From: Rotaria macrura | Lineage: Eukaryota; Rotifera; Eurotatoria; Philodinida; Philodinidae | Assembly (NCBI GenBank): GCA_900239685.1 | Contig: OENT01000111.1 | Location: 145,017 to 209,016 of the forward strand | Direction: 5' to 3' | DNA length: 64,000 bases | Part shown: positions 13,501 to 27,300 of the stretch, one piece after another | Numbering within the stretch: position 1 is the stretch's first letter | How the letters are laid out: every line of letters starts with the position of its first letter | The notes under the pieces: model-generated | Told to the model about the DNA's origin: nothing | Database searches by the model: none | Seen by the model: the letters and a program-made list of their open reading frames with translations, nothing else | Program-made: the position numbers and the translations under genes

Positions 13501-14088
13501 TTGGAGCAATACACTTTAATTCACATGATCATCGAAATGATGTGTTCTATGTAAAATTATACATAAGTTTCGATTCCATTTGATCATATATAGTTAGTGA
13601 TGAATCTACCTAATTAGTAACATTATTATCATATATCGAGGAAATGAAATTTTATTTTTGAATTTAAAAGTCGAGTTATCATTGTGTTCTTAACAACTTT
13701 TTGTATTTCTAAATTATTTTGAAGAAGAAGCAAAATTGTATTTCAAATCGATGAAATATCGAGATAATCCAACAATACTTCTTCCAACTCAAGATTCGTA
13801 TGTGTGTGTATGTGTTGAACGTTAGGTTCTAGAACGTTGAAGATAACAAAAAATGATTATCTTCTGCATCTTTGTGATCAGTCATAAACGCAATCGTCCT
13901 AAACGTGTACTTTTCACATGCTGAAAAATTTCCTTCGTGTCGTCAACAAATAAGATTGTTCATCAAAGAGAAAAACTATTATTTTACTTCTTTTTTTCTA
14001 AAAACAATCATTTTAATTGAAGAAAAAATAGAATCATTGAAGCAACGGATTAATCATATTTCAATAGTAAGAAATGAAATCAGTACAT
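10501..14088. other. 3.6-kb gene-poor stretch
   Basis: I find no exon chain or recognisable protein here on either strand. ORFs are under 70 codons and lie in AT-rich sequence (for example 11815-12000 plus, 13905-14108 plus). A short TA dinucleotide run lies near 11148-11168. The stretch may hold distal regulatory DNA of syndecan or decayed sequence, but nothing shows this directly. Confidence 0.4.
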
Positions 14089-16187
14089 TTAATGGTGATA
14101 TCCAATAGATCTGTATTGAATTTGGATTCCTTTATGTCTCTGGTATGCATATGGTTCATGTTTTTCTCGAATTAATGTAAAACTATCAATTATTTTACCA
14201 TCCTATCAATTAAATTTCATGTGTTTTTTCCTAGTGATACAATATGATAACCTTACTTGATCATCTGATACTTGTTCCAAGTATAAATGAGTTGTATTTA
14301 AGATTTTCATGCGTGAATAACCATAATCATCAGAGCGAAATGCAGAATATATTTGAGTTTGATTAAGAAATGGATTATGTTTCGAATAGCAACCGGCTGA
14401 ACCACTAATAAGATGCGTAGGAGCACCTGGATTTTTATATGGCTCATTCAAGGATCCATTGAATATCGTCCAATTATAAATTGGCCAAAGCCTTTGAATA
14501 CAGTGAGAAATTAATTTTCATTATTTTGCTCTCCTATTTCGATTTCAAATACCTCTCATACGAATGTTCATGTGCCCAGAGTTCTAAATCGACACCATAA
14601 TCATAAAATAACTTTTCTAATCCAAATGTATGAATATATGGTAAACCCGAGCGTGGTCGACTATCATAGAGCGTACAATCATCTTGATTAGCATTGGAGC
14701 AATACATTGGTTGATGACCTATTGTTATTATCCATGGATATTTTGTTCGATTTTCTCCTGCTGTGGCCCATTTCAAATCTTGTTCAAGCCAACGATATTG
14801 ATTAGATATTTGCGCAAAACCATATTCCCACCAGAAGTAAACTTCTGTTGAAAAACTTATGATATGTGCTAAACCAAAATTGTAACTGTACCAAAGATTT
14901 TCACCATCACCGTTCGCTGGCATAGTAAAACGAGCTTTGTAGTTCGAAAAATTACTGTAGAATTTTATGATTTTGTTTGTTTTCTGCAATTAAAGATAGA
15001 CACTTACTAGGCACGTTCATGATTTCCGGGACACACCATGTATGGAACATATGCAGCGATTTCTTGAATTTGATTCATAAATTGATCACCAACTCTACTC
15101 TAACAATAACAGAGAAAAACTCTATTGAATTGACAGTATTCCACGGCGCTATAAATGTAGATAGCAACAACTTTTGAATAAGTATAGCAATAGTAAAGTT
15201 TAAATGGGTAATCGACAAATGAAAGTGAGTAAAACTGAATGTTTCTTTTTGCAAAACATTTACTAAGATTGGTCAATTGATTGTGGAAATACGTTTCTTA
15301 GCTATTTCGTAGGAAGAGAAACATATTGGTACTAAACCCTTGTGGGTTCTTCGTCGAGGACCTCCAGTGGAGACAACTTTTTCCGTTGTCAACTATAACC
15401 TCTACAGAATGCAAGTTGAACGATAGCTTTTATTTCAAGTTCTTAGTGGTTCATATTTTATTAAATCTCACACAACTGGTTCTACAAGCAACAATCTTAA
15501 TCCCTTTGCAAAAATAGTTACCAGACTCAAAGCCTTGTTGAACTTCCTACTAACGAAAATCTTCTTGGCAAAGTTACCGCTGCCTAAAAAAGCAAATTCA
15601 ATGAGAAAAGACTATCGTTTTACGAACCTGATCCGCATCCATATCTGAAAGAAAAAACGAAATTAATTATATAAGATTTTCTTTACATCAAAGTCAACTA
15701 CCATAAGCAAAGTCGCCAACATGTAAAATAGCATCATAGTAATCAAGTTGAGCTTCTCGTTGCAAGCGCGCCAAGCTCTGTGCATTAACAACTCCTAAAT
15801 CTCCATAAACAGCAAATGATTTTCGCTTGTCATTCGGTATTGTTCGAAATGAATATTTCGAACTCAAACCAAACGAACTACCCACGTGATAAACTAAATA
15901 TTATATATAAACTTAAAAGTAAAACACACTGTTCATGATTTACTATAAACGGTATCCATTGTTAAATTTTTTACAACAACTCTATACATATATAATACAC
16001 GATGTGCACTACTGCCATCAATAAATTCTGAAGCAGCAGCATTTTCACTTGAAGACAATTTTTCATTCCATATACTATATTCAACATAACTTTCATTGGC
16101 CAGTGTCTGCGTACTCCAAGTTACAGCCATTTCATTCAGGATGCCTTTTTTCCCAGAAAAAGAAAAAGAAATATGCAACGGTAACAT
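14089..16187 (-). CDS. ACP7: Purple acid phosphatase, ACP7 type
   Basis: Seven exons: 16187-15944, 15893-15702, 15644-15628 (a 17-nt microexon), 15099-15008, 14954-14553, 14491-14257 and 14202-14089. All phases agree and give 431 residues, close to vertebrate ACP7 (about 438). It is a binuclear-metal phosphomonoesterase. All five metal-site motifs are present: GDLG, HVGDFAYD, PGNHE, ITIGHQPMYC and WAHEHSYER. The N-terminal fibronectin-like domain has MAVTWSTQT, and the C-terminus has VSDDQDGKIIDSF as in vertebrates. The start is uncertain: ATG 16187 leaves no clear signal peptide, though the family is normally secreted, so an upstream exon may be missing. The codon before the microexon and its residues (DMDADQ) are conserved in position. 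Confidence 0.9.
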
Positions 16188-18075
16188 AAATTTTAGTTCA
16201 AGAATAACTATAGTAGCACCTGTATGGAACCATTCATAAAGAGAGTCCGGACGGAGAACAAAAGGGGATAGATACCCAATAACAAACAAGTCAACTTATC
16301 ACGTTTTGAATGTGTTGAAGTTGTTGTATATCATGGCAACCGATAGAAGTTTTTATATACTATGCATGTGTATAGTAAAGAAATACGAGAGATGAGAATG
16401 AAGCATAGTAACAAGAACACATTTAGATTTTCTACATTCGACTAATTAGTTATGTCGAAACTTTTATCGACATGGAAACACAATCGTTGTGATAGGGTTA
16501 CATCAGGAAATATCGTTTATCAAGTTCACCGATGATTTAGATTTGTAGTATATTATCAATTTTCAAAATATGCTCTTCGTTTATGTGCGTAACTAGTAGT
16601 AGCTCGAAAGTATAGCAATTATTGTCTAGAGATAGAATACGATAACCAGAGAAGTAGATTCTGTTCAAATAGAAATGTAGTTTTGGATGAAGAACAATCT
16701 TCCTCACCTCGGATATTTATGTTTCAAAATTAAGAATAAAGACGACTTGAAAAAATAATATGGAAAACGTACATTTTTAATTGATGCTCAGACATGTAAT
16801 AATGAATGATTAATCAGATGAAACAATAAAATTGTGAATGGAATATCTATGGATTCGTCTCGGGCTTTCTTGAACTAATAAAATAGTTACCTGTTATTCA
16901 AACTGTAATCATATAGAAAAGTTGACGATAATAGTCATTTATTCAAAAATTTATTTTTCAGTTTAGATGCTCCTAACTATTACTAAAAATATTACTGACT
17001 CTTTCGCATTGCACAGTCTTTCTGATTAAATGTCATATTTGTTTCTTTTTTATCATAATTTTTGATTATTAGAACCAGGAACTGGTTCTATCAAAAATAC
17101 GTAGTTCATCGCAGTGTTCTTCTCTAAGGTGATACACATTCAAGAAAGAAGCAAATGGATGCAAAGAAAACAATAAGAACAGGATATCGTTTCGTATTTG
17201 TCTCAAATAATCAACTTTATTACGAACATCAAATCATCGAGATGTGACCGTTTCGCTAACCTGGCATTGTCACCATACATGCTGAACAATGTTTGGAGTT
17301 GATAAAATTTCATTTTTACGTTTCTAAATTTATAGGTCGACTGATTGATTGTTGGGCATTCTAAAGAAATAAACTTCTTAAGAGTTAATTTGATTATGTG
17401 ATTTCGTTAGTTGCAAACCATACATTGAAAGGATATCCCATCATAGAAGTTTCTCCTCAATGAGCAAAGAACTTGGCATTTTGAAAAGTAGGAGACTACT
17501 ATCAATCTCATATCTCGTTTGTCGTAGCATCAAGAATCACATGATTTGCTTTTCGTATGATGAAATTTTCAATTTATTTCGATAGATTGTTGTCAAATAT
17601 TCCTGAAAACGCGGAGAACAACATTATCAATTTATGTAATCAAACTAGCATGATTGATTTATGTAGGCTAATACAATCAAAACGACTTGAAAAGTCAGAA
17701 GCACACGTCCGTTGTCTAAGTCGAGCACAAAAGGCTTCTAAAAATAAATGATTAGAATTTTCTAGAACAAAAGTGGATAGTTTCCAATTACGATATTTGA
17801 TGTGAAAACTATTGACATCAGTGCGGTTTGAATTCGCTCAATATTTTCTTAGACGTCCTCTACGAATAATCTCAATAAGATAAGTGAATTTGTTCAGGCT
17901 GGTAATTATCTCCAACTATATGTTGCACGTGACACAGCAATAAGATTACAATGAAATGTAACATATTTTCTAAAATGTAGAACATTTGTGGACAAATATT
18001 TTCTTTTACCGTTTTATTTATATGTTTCAGATGATCATCTTTTTATTACAGAAAACACGACATTTGTTCATTATG
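16188..18075. other. Intergenic DNA, possible missing 5' exon of the phosphatase
   Basis: No gene is supported. The phosphatase signal-peptide exon, if there is one, should lie on the minus strand just above 16187, but I could not identify it. The 64-codon plus ORF at 17557-17751 is unrecognised. The rest is AT-rich without visible repeats. Confidence 0.35.
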
Positions 18076-20209
18076 TTAAGCGACACGTTTCCAGAAGTTT
18101 TTCAATGCCTCTCGTGATGGATCTGAATGTAGGTTTGTAACGACATCAGCGACAGCTGTTTAATTGTCAGTATTCCGTAATGTAAACCAAAAAACTTTTT
18201 ACAAAACCTAAGTATTTTAAAATAAATGATACGAATTCGAAATTTCTCTATAAACATACCATTCGCTTGCTTGAATACAGTGTCATCAGTGCATCTTCAC
18301 CAGACATAATCATTTATCGTCCTTCAGGTACAATATCTTTAACACCTATGTCAAGCGTTCGATAATACATTGTCAATGAGAATTATTTTCAGATAAACTC
18401 TTCTTGACCGCTTTCTTCTTTTGGATAAGAAATAAGTCTATTGAAATTACGATAAAAACAAATTGTTTCTATGACACATTTCCTTTTTTTCATTTTTTCT
18501 CATCTAACAATCCAATTTATTATACATTTTTAATGAAGTTCGTTTACCAACAAGCACACCTCTTCGTAAAGCTTCTTTTTGAGTATTTTTCGATAGAACA
18601 CCTACTTGATCACTAGGTTAAGTTTGATCAATTGCTTGATGAAACATTTCAAGACATTATATTTTGATTTGCCTATTGTTTTTATGAACAAAATTAGATT
18701 GAGAATTTCACCTCCGTTGATGCATTTAGTAATTTTATTATGTCCGACGATTTCAATTGGGTCCCCTTTTTTCACAAATCCCCGTTTAACACGTTTCTTA
18801 ACACTTGTTCCTTTACCTATGAAGACAATGCGTGTTGTGAAATGTTGAATTTTTTGTTATTTACATTAAAATCTTACTCGGTATTGAATATATATGTTCA
18901 ACAGGCAACAAAAATGATCGAGCAGAATCTCTCGATGGTACAGGAATATATAAATATATCAACTGCTTCTAATAATTTCAATACAGTTTCTTAACCTAAG
19001 TTAGGATCTCGATCCTAAAAAAGGATTATGTGTTCAAATTATGAACTAACTTCTAGTACACATAATGCTGAACCAGATATGATCAGTGTATCTCCACCAT
19101 CGAAATCTATTTGTGTTAAAAATTAGCGTAGTTCAATTTCAACATAAACATATTATTAAACCATCACTCTTCTGCAACAGTCGTAGTGTCAAAATTTTCA
19201 TTAGTCAGTATCAGAAGTGTTAATCTGTTCTAATCTGCACACATAGTTTGAAGTAGGTAAACACCTCAACATGAAGTCCATGTTGGATACGAGTTGAAAT
19301 ATCTTCGTATCCATGAGTTTTTTCATGATTAGTTCTGTTGTCGTAAGAACCGTATTTGTCAGTGAAAAGATAGATGAAGTATATTCATCGTTGCACTAAA
19401 TCGTCGCATATTGTCTTTACTATAGATTGCAGCTGAGAATTCACGATTACTAGCCCTAAAGGAAACTAATGAGTAGATTAATATGAATTATAGCTAGCTT
19501 TTTCCACTCATAATCAGAAGATATCAACAGAACTTACTAATTCAACCATTTCTTTGTCAGTTGTATCGGCTTTATTCCTAAAAATGAGATCTTTTTCAAT
19601 ACGAATCTTTTCATGAAAAATAATACGAACTAAGATTAAAACAGAACATAGAATATTACTTGTTTAGCAAGAAGACGATGCTCACGTGTTTGTGGCATGA
19701 AACCATCTGTTGTAGAAACAATCAGAATAGCACCATGCATTAGTGATGAACCTGTGATCATATTCAGAATAAATAAATAAAAATGATTTAACTTCATTTT
19801 CTAAATCGTCTATACTTAAATATAATCAGCATGGTCGGAACAATCGACCTGGCTATAATGACGATTCACCGTTCAATATTCAACATGTGCAGCATTAATT
19901 GTAATCCCATGTTTTTTTTCTTCCAGTGCATTATCAATATCTTCATGTTTTTTTTCCATTTTTGCCAATTTTCTCCCACTGAGAACTAGTAACAATCAAA
20001 AAGTAATCGAAATAAGATCAAACGTCTTCTATTGTTTAGTTTTTCTATGTTATCACACTGGATGTAATAGCAGCTGTCAGAGTTGTTTTTCCATGATCAA
20101 CATGACCGATGGTTCCAATGACAATGTGTGGTTTATCTTGTTTGAATGTTTTCTTCGCAATAACAACTCGACCAAGGCATCGACGAAAATATTTATTGAG
20201 CAATGTCAT
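18076..20209 (-). pseudogene. TUFM: Decayed mitochondrial elongation factor Tu gene
   Basis: EF-Tu can be followed from end to end on the minus strand but is broken. The start is [10 protein letters not shown], then the P-loop region [19 protein letters not shown] at about 20135-20080. Next come KKHGITINAAHVEY (near 19920-19876), a TGA stop at 19873-19875, and [19 protein letters not shown] with [12 protein letters not shown] near 19750-19660. Domain 2 is recognisable near 18835-18740 ([10 protein letters not shown]), followed by KEALRRGVLVGKRTSL near 18570-18530. Domain 3 has a TAA inside VPEGR-stop-MIMSGED near 18315, and the copy ends at TAA 18076. There is also a frameshift near 18950 and a changed acceptor before the ITGSS exon. 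The split structure is kept, so this is a degenerate copy of an intron-containing gene and not a retrocopy. The functional protein delivers aminoacyl-tRNA to mitochondrial ribosomes. Confidence 0.88.
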
Positions 20210-21213
20210 ATCAGTGATTTGTTGCTAGAAATATTAAAATTAATTTTGAAAAAGAAATAGTCAACATCAACCGTAGGGCATCATTTTTTCGTTTGATAGA
20301 AATGATCACTTTAGCCATTCACAAAAGGTTGTAGGTATATATCATCAGCAAAAAATCTAACGTCTCTATATATTGTTTGGAAAAGAAACAAAACAAAGTG
20401 TTCACATAACTATTATCGTTCCAGCTGTTTTCCTCCCATTATTGAACTTTAGATATAATTATTCTTACGTTAGTTTGTTTGTTATCAGTCGCAGCTATTG
20501 AGAACAAAATCCTATTAAAAGAAAAACTCTTTTCTGTCAATGACATACACTTCTCTATGTCTTTTTGCTCAACTATTTCTTAAATAGAATGAATCTTCAT
20601 TATCCATCACTTCCATAAGCATGAAGATGAACATTGGAAGGTTTCATTCTATGATCGTAGTTTCATTGGAACTTTCTCTGATTAGATTTGTGAAATTTTG
20701 CTTCGATACACTTACAAGTATAGTAAGGCAGATATTCGACACACTAGAAAAGGTTTCCTTAACATCCATAATGTTGAAGCTACACACAATCAATTAAAGG
20801 AAGTGGCCAAATTTTCGCACCATCTATATTACGTTACGGTTTTCATGTTTGCAACAATCATGGCGCAGATATATTCAGTAGCATGTGATCATTTTTTAAG
20901 ACTCAAAAAAATAAAATAAATAAATCACCATGATTAAGAATTCAATGTAATTAATTGCTGCACAGTTATTGTCGTTCTTACTACATATTTGCATCAGACA
21001 TTGATAAGTAGGTGTCATGAGTCGTAAATCTAGTATTGTCCTTGATCTTAACATTTATAGATCTAAAATATCAAAATTTGTATTAGTCGCTATTTTCACT
21101 TGGAATATCGAAATCATATGGTTTATTTATCTATTTGACATAGTATATGCAGGAAAACAAAATACATAAGTATCAGAAACAAGAAAGGATTCATCTGACC
21201 GATCAAAATAACT
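20210..21213. other. Intergenic DNA; ancestral promoter side of the EF-Tu copy
   Basis: An acceptor-like site (ATTTCTAG) still lies 15 nt before the dead EF-Tu start (about 20225). The 73-codon plus ORF at 20698-20919 has no recognisable homology. Nothing else is seen. Confidence 0.35.
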
Positions 21214-24200
21214 TTAATTCTTTCGAGTGATAGGTAAAACATTTGATGAATACTTAAATTCTTCAAAATGAATTTTATCTAATGACCAAATACCGAAATT
21301 TGCTTCTTCAAGAAACGATATCATGATTTGTTTTTGTCTAAAATAATCTTTATTCAATTTTTTTAATTCACCATATGTCATGTATATGTTACAAGGTTGG
21401 CACATTTTTAAACATAAATTCTTAAATTCGCTAAGTAATTTTGCTTTTGATATGACACTCACACCACTAAAAATAGTACGTACAACTTTCAGTTTTTTTT
21501 AATACAAGTATTAACTTCAAAAAAAAAAATTTTTCACCCTTTTGAGGGACGACCAGTTGATGCATCAATTAATTCACCACCATAAGCCATTGACCATGAG
21601 TAGCTCAAAGCATGATCTAGATCATTCGATCCAATGATTGCAGTTTTGACTCGACCTATTGATTTGTACAACAAACAATGATTATCATTCAAATGAATTA
21701 TCATAATCAATTGATTACTCCTATTTCTCAAACATTGGTATAGCGGTAATAATAGGACTATCAGTTCCGAGGTACAACTAATCATCGATAAAGAATCATT
21801 CGAATCAGAGTTAGGAAGCTTGTCACTGCATGTTAAACTATTTTGGCTAGCAAACATATGTGTATTATGACTATTGTTTCAGTGTGTGCTTTCATTTTTA
21901 GTTTCAGGAAAATCACTATTTTCAAATTCACGTATCGAAAATATACTTGAAATAAACAATTATAATAGGAAGCCCATTTTATTTTATCTTCACGGAATCA
22001 GTGATGTCATCGTGGTTTGAGTAGTATCGAATGTAGATACCAGTTATAAAATGATAATAGGTGTCCATGTGTTATCGAAAAAAAATCAGTATCAATCAAA
22101 ACGAAAAAATATAACGAAGAAGTTAGACAAAATATTTCACTTCAAACTAAACTACTAAATTGATACGATTCATTTAAATGTAATTACTAAAAATTAAAAA
22201 GAACTTGAGAACCAATTAGTTTTGAGTTTCTAGTTCTAATTCAATTTCGACTGAAATCTACGTTCATATCGATCATCATTGACGATTAATCTGATGCTAT
22301 CAGTATATCTTCATATCTCTAACTCTCCGCACTTTGCTACATCCCTAATACTATCATGGTTTTTAATGCTGTTCTCAGTACTTGATATCTAACACTCGGC
22401 AATTTTCTTCAACTCAGGTCGTTCTTTTTTATTCATGCGGTCTTCTTTTTTTGCTGCAATGCTTTATGAATATATATATTGTTTAGTAAAGACGTGAGTT
22501 TTTTTTATCATGGATATTAAGAAATATAACTTAGATCTTACCGATTTTAGGATGATGAACATTAATGATTGGTGAAGCTTTACTCAAACGGCAGCAATAT
22601 GCACGTGAAGTGTGCTGTTGCTTAAAACCACTCACTACAGTAAAATGAAAATGATTCATTGTATTAATTTGAAAAATTCACATTTACGGTGTGTAATTGA
22701 AGAGATTTTAATTGGTTCAATAAGTGTTGAAAGAAGAGCTCCTTGTACACCTAATACATTCCATTTGAGAATTTTATCACTACATGACATGATGTCAAAT
22801 TCTTGTCGGTGAGTAGCACCTATAGTGTTCATACCATCTGAATATTTATATCTTAATAGACCATGTTCACGTGTTTCATAAACTGGTGCATGCGATGCCA
22901 TCGTCATTTGAACCTACATACAAATAATTATATGGAATTCGTATCGAATCCGTGAAACATAAATTAGAAATACTTACAGTATCATAGGCATTTAGATAAT
23001 TATTCGTATCTGAGGGAAGAAATTCTTTGGCATCACCATTCGGTGCATTGGATAGAACTAAATGAATTGATACACTACTATTTAATTGTAATTTTCCAGT
23101 GTGAAGATCAACAAAAATATTTCGATGTGAAAATAAACCATCAGCTAATTGATGAAGTTCACCATAGAAATATCTATAAAAAATATTTTCAAGTTACATT
23201 TTTCATATCGATTCATTATAAAGATGGCATAGCGATATCATAAAATTAAAGATTCTACGAAACTGAGAATTCTGATAATTCAAAAATACATCATCACTTT
23301 GATGTTTGTTTTTTCTTTCAAACGTTACTTGAGTGCTATGGTAGCGGTAATAAAGCTGGAAATTTCCCCAGAGCTCTTATTCTCATTGTTTGGCGAAGCA
23401 GTTTTCAAGTTTTACACGATTTATTATCAAGGGATGTACTTTCATGAACTTGAAGGTTTTCATCTCATCTATTAAGAGAAACAAAAAGCACTTGTGTGTT
23501 TTAGTTGTTTAAATCAATACTAACAATGAAATTAAAAGTAATCAATATATTTTTTCGTAAGGTATATAGAATAATTCAAAAGTAAATTTGTTCATCTTTG
23601 TTTAGAAACAGACAATACAATATGAGTGTAACATACACTATGCATCTTCAAGTAAATTTATTAACTGACAGCAATTGGATGACATATTAATGACGTCTAT
23701 TTAGTAATTATGTATTAGCCATTATTGAAAATATCAATCTTCTTTTTTGAAGTTTCCTTATTGTAAATGAAATCTCTTATTCTATGAAACCTTAAATGCC
23801 AACAAGAATACTTCTCTTGATTGGGATTTTGAAAATTTTGCAGATAAAATAAGTCATTTTTATTTTACAATTACTATCAGTCAATATACAAGTTGCTTGT
23901 AAAAAATTAGTCGTCTTTTGATCAAATGAAGAGATTCTCAGTTATTTTTGTTTTTCAATTCTACAACTGGATTCTAATCGATGACAAGCTAGAAATAGTT
24001 TGAATAACCTACTGTAATAATGCTCGTCTTGCCAATGGTAATGCATGACAATCAAGTAGAGCACAGCCATCGTTATCAATATTATCCAGTGATGTACATC
24101 GACTACCAACACCAAACGCTACAATTTTTCCCACATCGTTCTGGCCTATTTGATTATAATCAAATAGAATATTTCAGTTTTTTTCTTTTATTTGAACCAA

Positions 24201-24334
24201 CTTTTTTTAACAATAAATGCAGCATAAAATCGTTTATTTAATGTGTGAAAAATAGGCGACGTATTTCTATCTTTATGTTTTTTAATAAAATCAGTTATTA
24301 TTTGACAATGTTGATCGTAGATTGATGACGGCAT
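21214..24334 (-). CDS. ADAD/ADAR-family deaminase-fold protein, catalytic residues lost
   Basis: Seven exons: 24334-24202, 24145-24013, 23173-22978, 22913-22688, 22634-22542, 21655-21538 and 21466-21214. Every intron phase agrees; the product is about 383 residues and is almost only the adenosine deaminase domain, with no double-stranded RNA-binding domain seen. Diagnostic stretches are [34 protein letters not shown] and [10 protein letters not shown]. In active ADARs the motif HAE supplies the zinc histidine and proton-shuttling glutamate; here it reads [10 protein letters not shown], so Glu is Leu. The second zinc ligand in PCGDA is replaced (APNGDAKEF), so Cys is Asn. The third ligand, in SCSDK, is kept. 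The C-terminal part resembles vertebrate ADAD1, itself regarded as inactive. A non-enzymatic RNA-related role is inferred. Intron 2 is 839 bp. Confidence 0.88.
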
Positions 24335-27300
24335 TGAAAAGATTACTAATGGCTAAGTGAAACTATAAGGACACTACAAGATACAAATGAGATATTTCTT
24401 AATTTGTTTTGTTCATATGAGCTAGGAGTAATTTGAAGTTAACTCGAGTCCATTACTCCATGTTATATTACATATATATATATATACCAGTATAGAAGAA
24501 AGAGAGAGAGAGAGAGAGTTATCAATAGTTGTCCTTAGTTGTCGAACAAGTGTTGCCTGAGATTGTTTCACAGAACTCTTTATTGAGTTGATCGTCGTAG
24601 AATAAAGTATGATGGTAAGATTTTGAAATAAATAAATCTTTTCTGATTCTTTTTCAACTCTAGACTATAAAATTTATTTTATCTTATTTTAAAAATTGAA
24701 GTTTCAATCTCAGCAAATATAAAATAATATTGTACTTGATTCAATTTCTAGATGATAGTCAATAACAATAAAGTAAATTTGAAGCTCTTCATTCCGTATA
24801 ATCAATTGTGATATTCACATCATAACGAAAAGAAATAAAATCAAAAATTGTGTGATTAGATATTAAGACTGGCATTGAGTTGTATCTATGACGTAAACAT
24901 ATATTATTTAGTCTTATGGAAGAATTTTTTCTTTTTGTTTACTCTAGTCGTTAGATATTTCCGTTTACTTCTTTCCAAGTGATTGAATCCAGAAAAATAT
25001 TCATGAAATAGATGTGAATCGATCTCATGTCAGCAGCTGAATTGTTTTACAGGAAAATCCATCGAAAAAGAACTATTCACTAAATAATTCGAATCCGAGA
25101 AGTTAGATCTGATATTAGGTTCATATTTATATACGATTATCATTTTCGAGATTTAAATATGCACAATCGAAATAAATATTTGTGAACTATCTTGAAAAAT
25201 CAATACTTTTATCTTCTCTAGGAGAATTTCATAATCTCTGAATGGAAGGGACGTTTAGAATACATACCTGAACGCTAAAATTTCGATTAAACCTCTTGCT
25301 ATTAATAATGAATATTGCACGAAGAGTTACTTCTAAACTCGCATCATATTCATTTTAACATCTGAAGCGTTGAAAACAACGAACTGGATAGTTCAAATAA
25401 TCTTAGAAATTAGAGAGCTCTGATGCTTTTTGTTCAAACAGGCGACTATGCAATGAATCGGATTGAACTGCTCTACAATACATTAATTTTCAATAGAATT
25501 ACAACGATGAATATGAAAATATTCTCCTGAAGTGCCATTTACAATCAGAGTTGAGTGATTGTCCGTAAGTTTTTGGTTTCATTAATCTTGTGCGAATACT
25601 TGCTACGAATAAAGCAAATGGGAAGATATTCATTATGAGTAAGGACCGATAAATGGAATATATGCATACTTTAATCAAATTTATTTGTGTCTATTTTCTA
25701 GAAATCCTCACTGTTTTGTAACATCAAACATTAAATAAATAAGAACTCAGGATCTCTATTATCTTCATTAGTAGTATGACACATTGATTATTAGTAGTAA
25801 AAAAATTCAACTAGTTTTTGAAAGAAATATGTTATCTAATGCGTTTCAAAATTTACTGGCACATATATCGAAAATTCTCCTACCAAATTGGATAAACCGT
25901 AAAATAGCAGCAACATTGGAATAACCTCGATTTCACCAGTAGTTTCTTTGGATGAAGACCTTACTCACACTCAAAGTCATTCTTGTAGCACACTGTATTC
26001 GACTTGAGATAAATATTTTTTCATCATGTTTTATTTTAGATTACCATCACAAAAACATCAAATATTTAGTGTAAATGTCGAAGACTAGAAGTGGGCAAGT
26101 GGACGGACATTCAGTTTGGGAATCATGAAAACTTTTAATTTTTTTTCTTTATGAAAAATCAACTTGACGAGAAGCTTACATTTTCCATACTAAGTAAATG
26201 GCATTTTTTCTGAGATTTTGCTTGAATGTTTCTTGAATACTTCTCAACGAAAAAAAACCGGCCACCCTCAAAAACGTAATCCTTGTTGTAACTGCAGCGC
26301 GTATTTTACTTCGATTATAATTTTACGAATATTCTTTTGTCGTCAAACGAAAAATCAATTTCCCTTCACAATATTTCATCTCTTTACTTTACTTATTATA
26401 TAGAAGTGTCAGATGTGACGAGCATGACGAAATCGAAAATGTCCGCTCATTTTTTGGCCTATGTGTCATATCAATAGAGATTCGAGATTATCTAACATCA
26501 TTGATAAACGAGTAAGCATATCTCAAATAGTTTTTTTGTTCAATATTGTTAAGAAGATTTGTTTCTGAAATATCTTTCTCTCTTGTGTGAAATCGCTTCG
26601 TTGATATATGCTTACTAGATCAATGAAATGGAAAAAAAAAGATAGAAAGTATGTGAAAGAAAAGAAACCGCCTGTAGCAATACCGATGAGTACGTATGCG
26701 ACCATGTTTTACGCATGTTCATGGTCAACAAATGAATCGTAAATGTTCAGCTCAATATTTTGTTGACTTATGCTTTTATTTTCATCCTTCCGTTAGTAAT
26801 AAAATAAATCTATGAAATTGAAAAGGAATAGATTACTCATGCATGTCTAATGGCAATGATCACTGATAGACTTGAATAAACATGTGATTGACGTTAAAAA
26901 AAAACGAAACTTATTGAATCTAACTTTGCCGCACTCCGTAGTAATAATCTAATAGAAATACAAAACAAAAAAGGTTACGGTTTGTCTTTATTCTGAACAT
27001 GGAATTCTGCACCAATCACTTGTAATGTGCAATCTTCGTTCCTTCAAAATGGCAGAATACATTGAATTGAAACTTCGTTCGCACAAAACGGGTCACTATT
27101 GAGCATTAATACAATTTCATCTTCTTTTTTATGTAGAAGAAATTATGGCTTCGAAAAAAATTATAAAACAAAAACCACCTCAAATAGTGTTCGGTATAGT
27201 AAAGAAAAGTCTTCTTCTCTATATGAAAGACGCACTAGCAAACGGAAATAATGACACATGTATACTAACTAAAACTACTCAGATCTATAAAGATCAATAC

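Noticed and set aside
17557..17751. 64-codon plus ORF as a gene
   Set aside because: No recognisable family, splice sites or flanking structure.
18404..18994. Overlapping plus-strand ORFs of 70-84 codons
   Set aside because: They are antisense to the decayed EF-Tu gene, whose minus-strand homology explains the sequence.
20698..20919. 73-codon plus ORF as a small membrane protein
   Set aside because: Only a chance hydrophobic stretch; no acceptor before the ATG and no homology.
26523..26705. Hydrophobic minus ORF ending near a GTAAGC donor as a first exon
   Set aside because: No downstream exon in a compatible phase was found within the next 500 bp.
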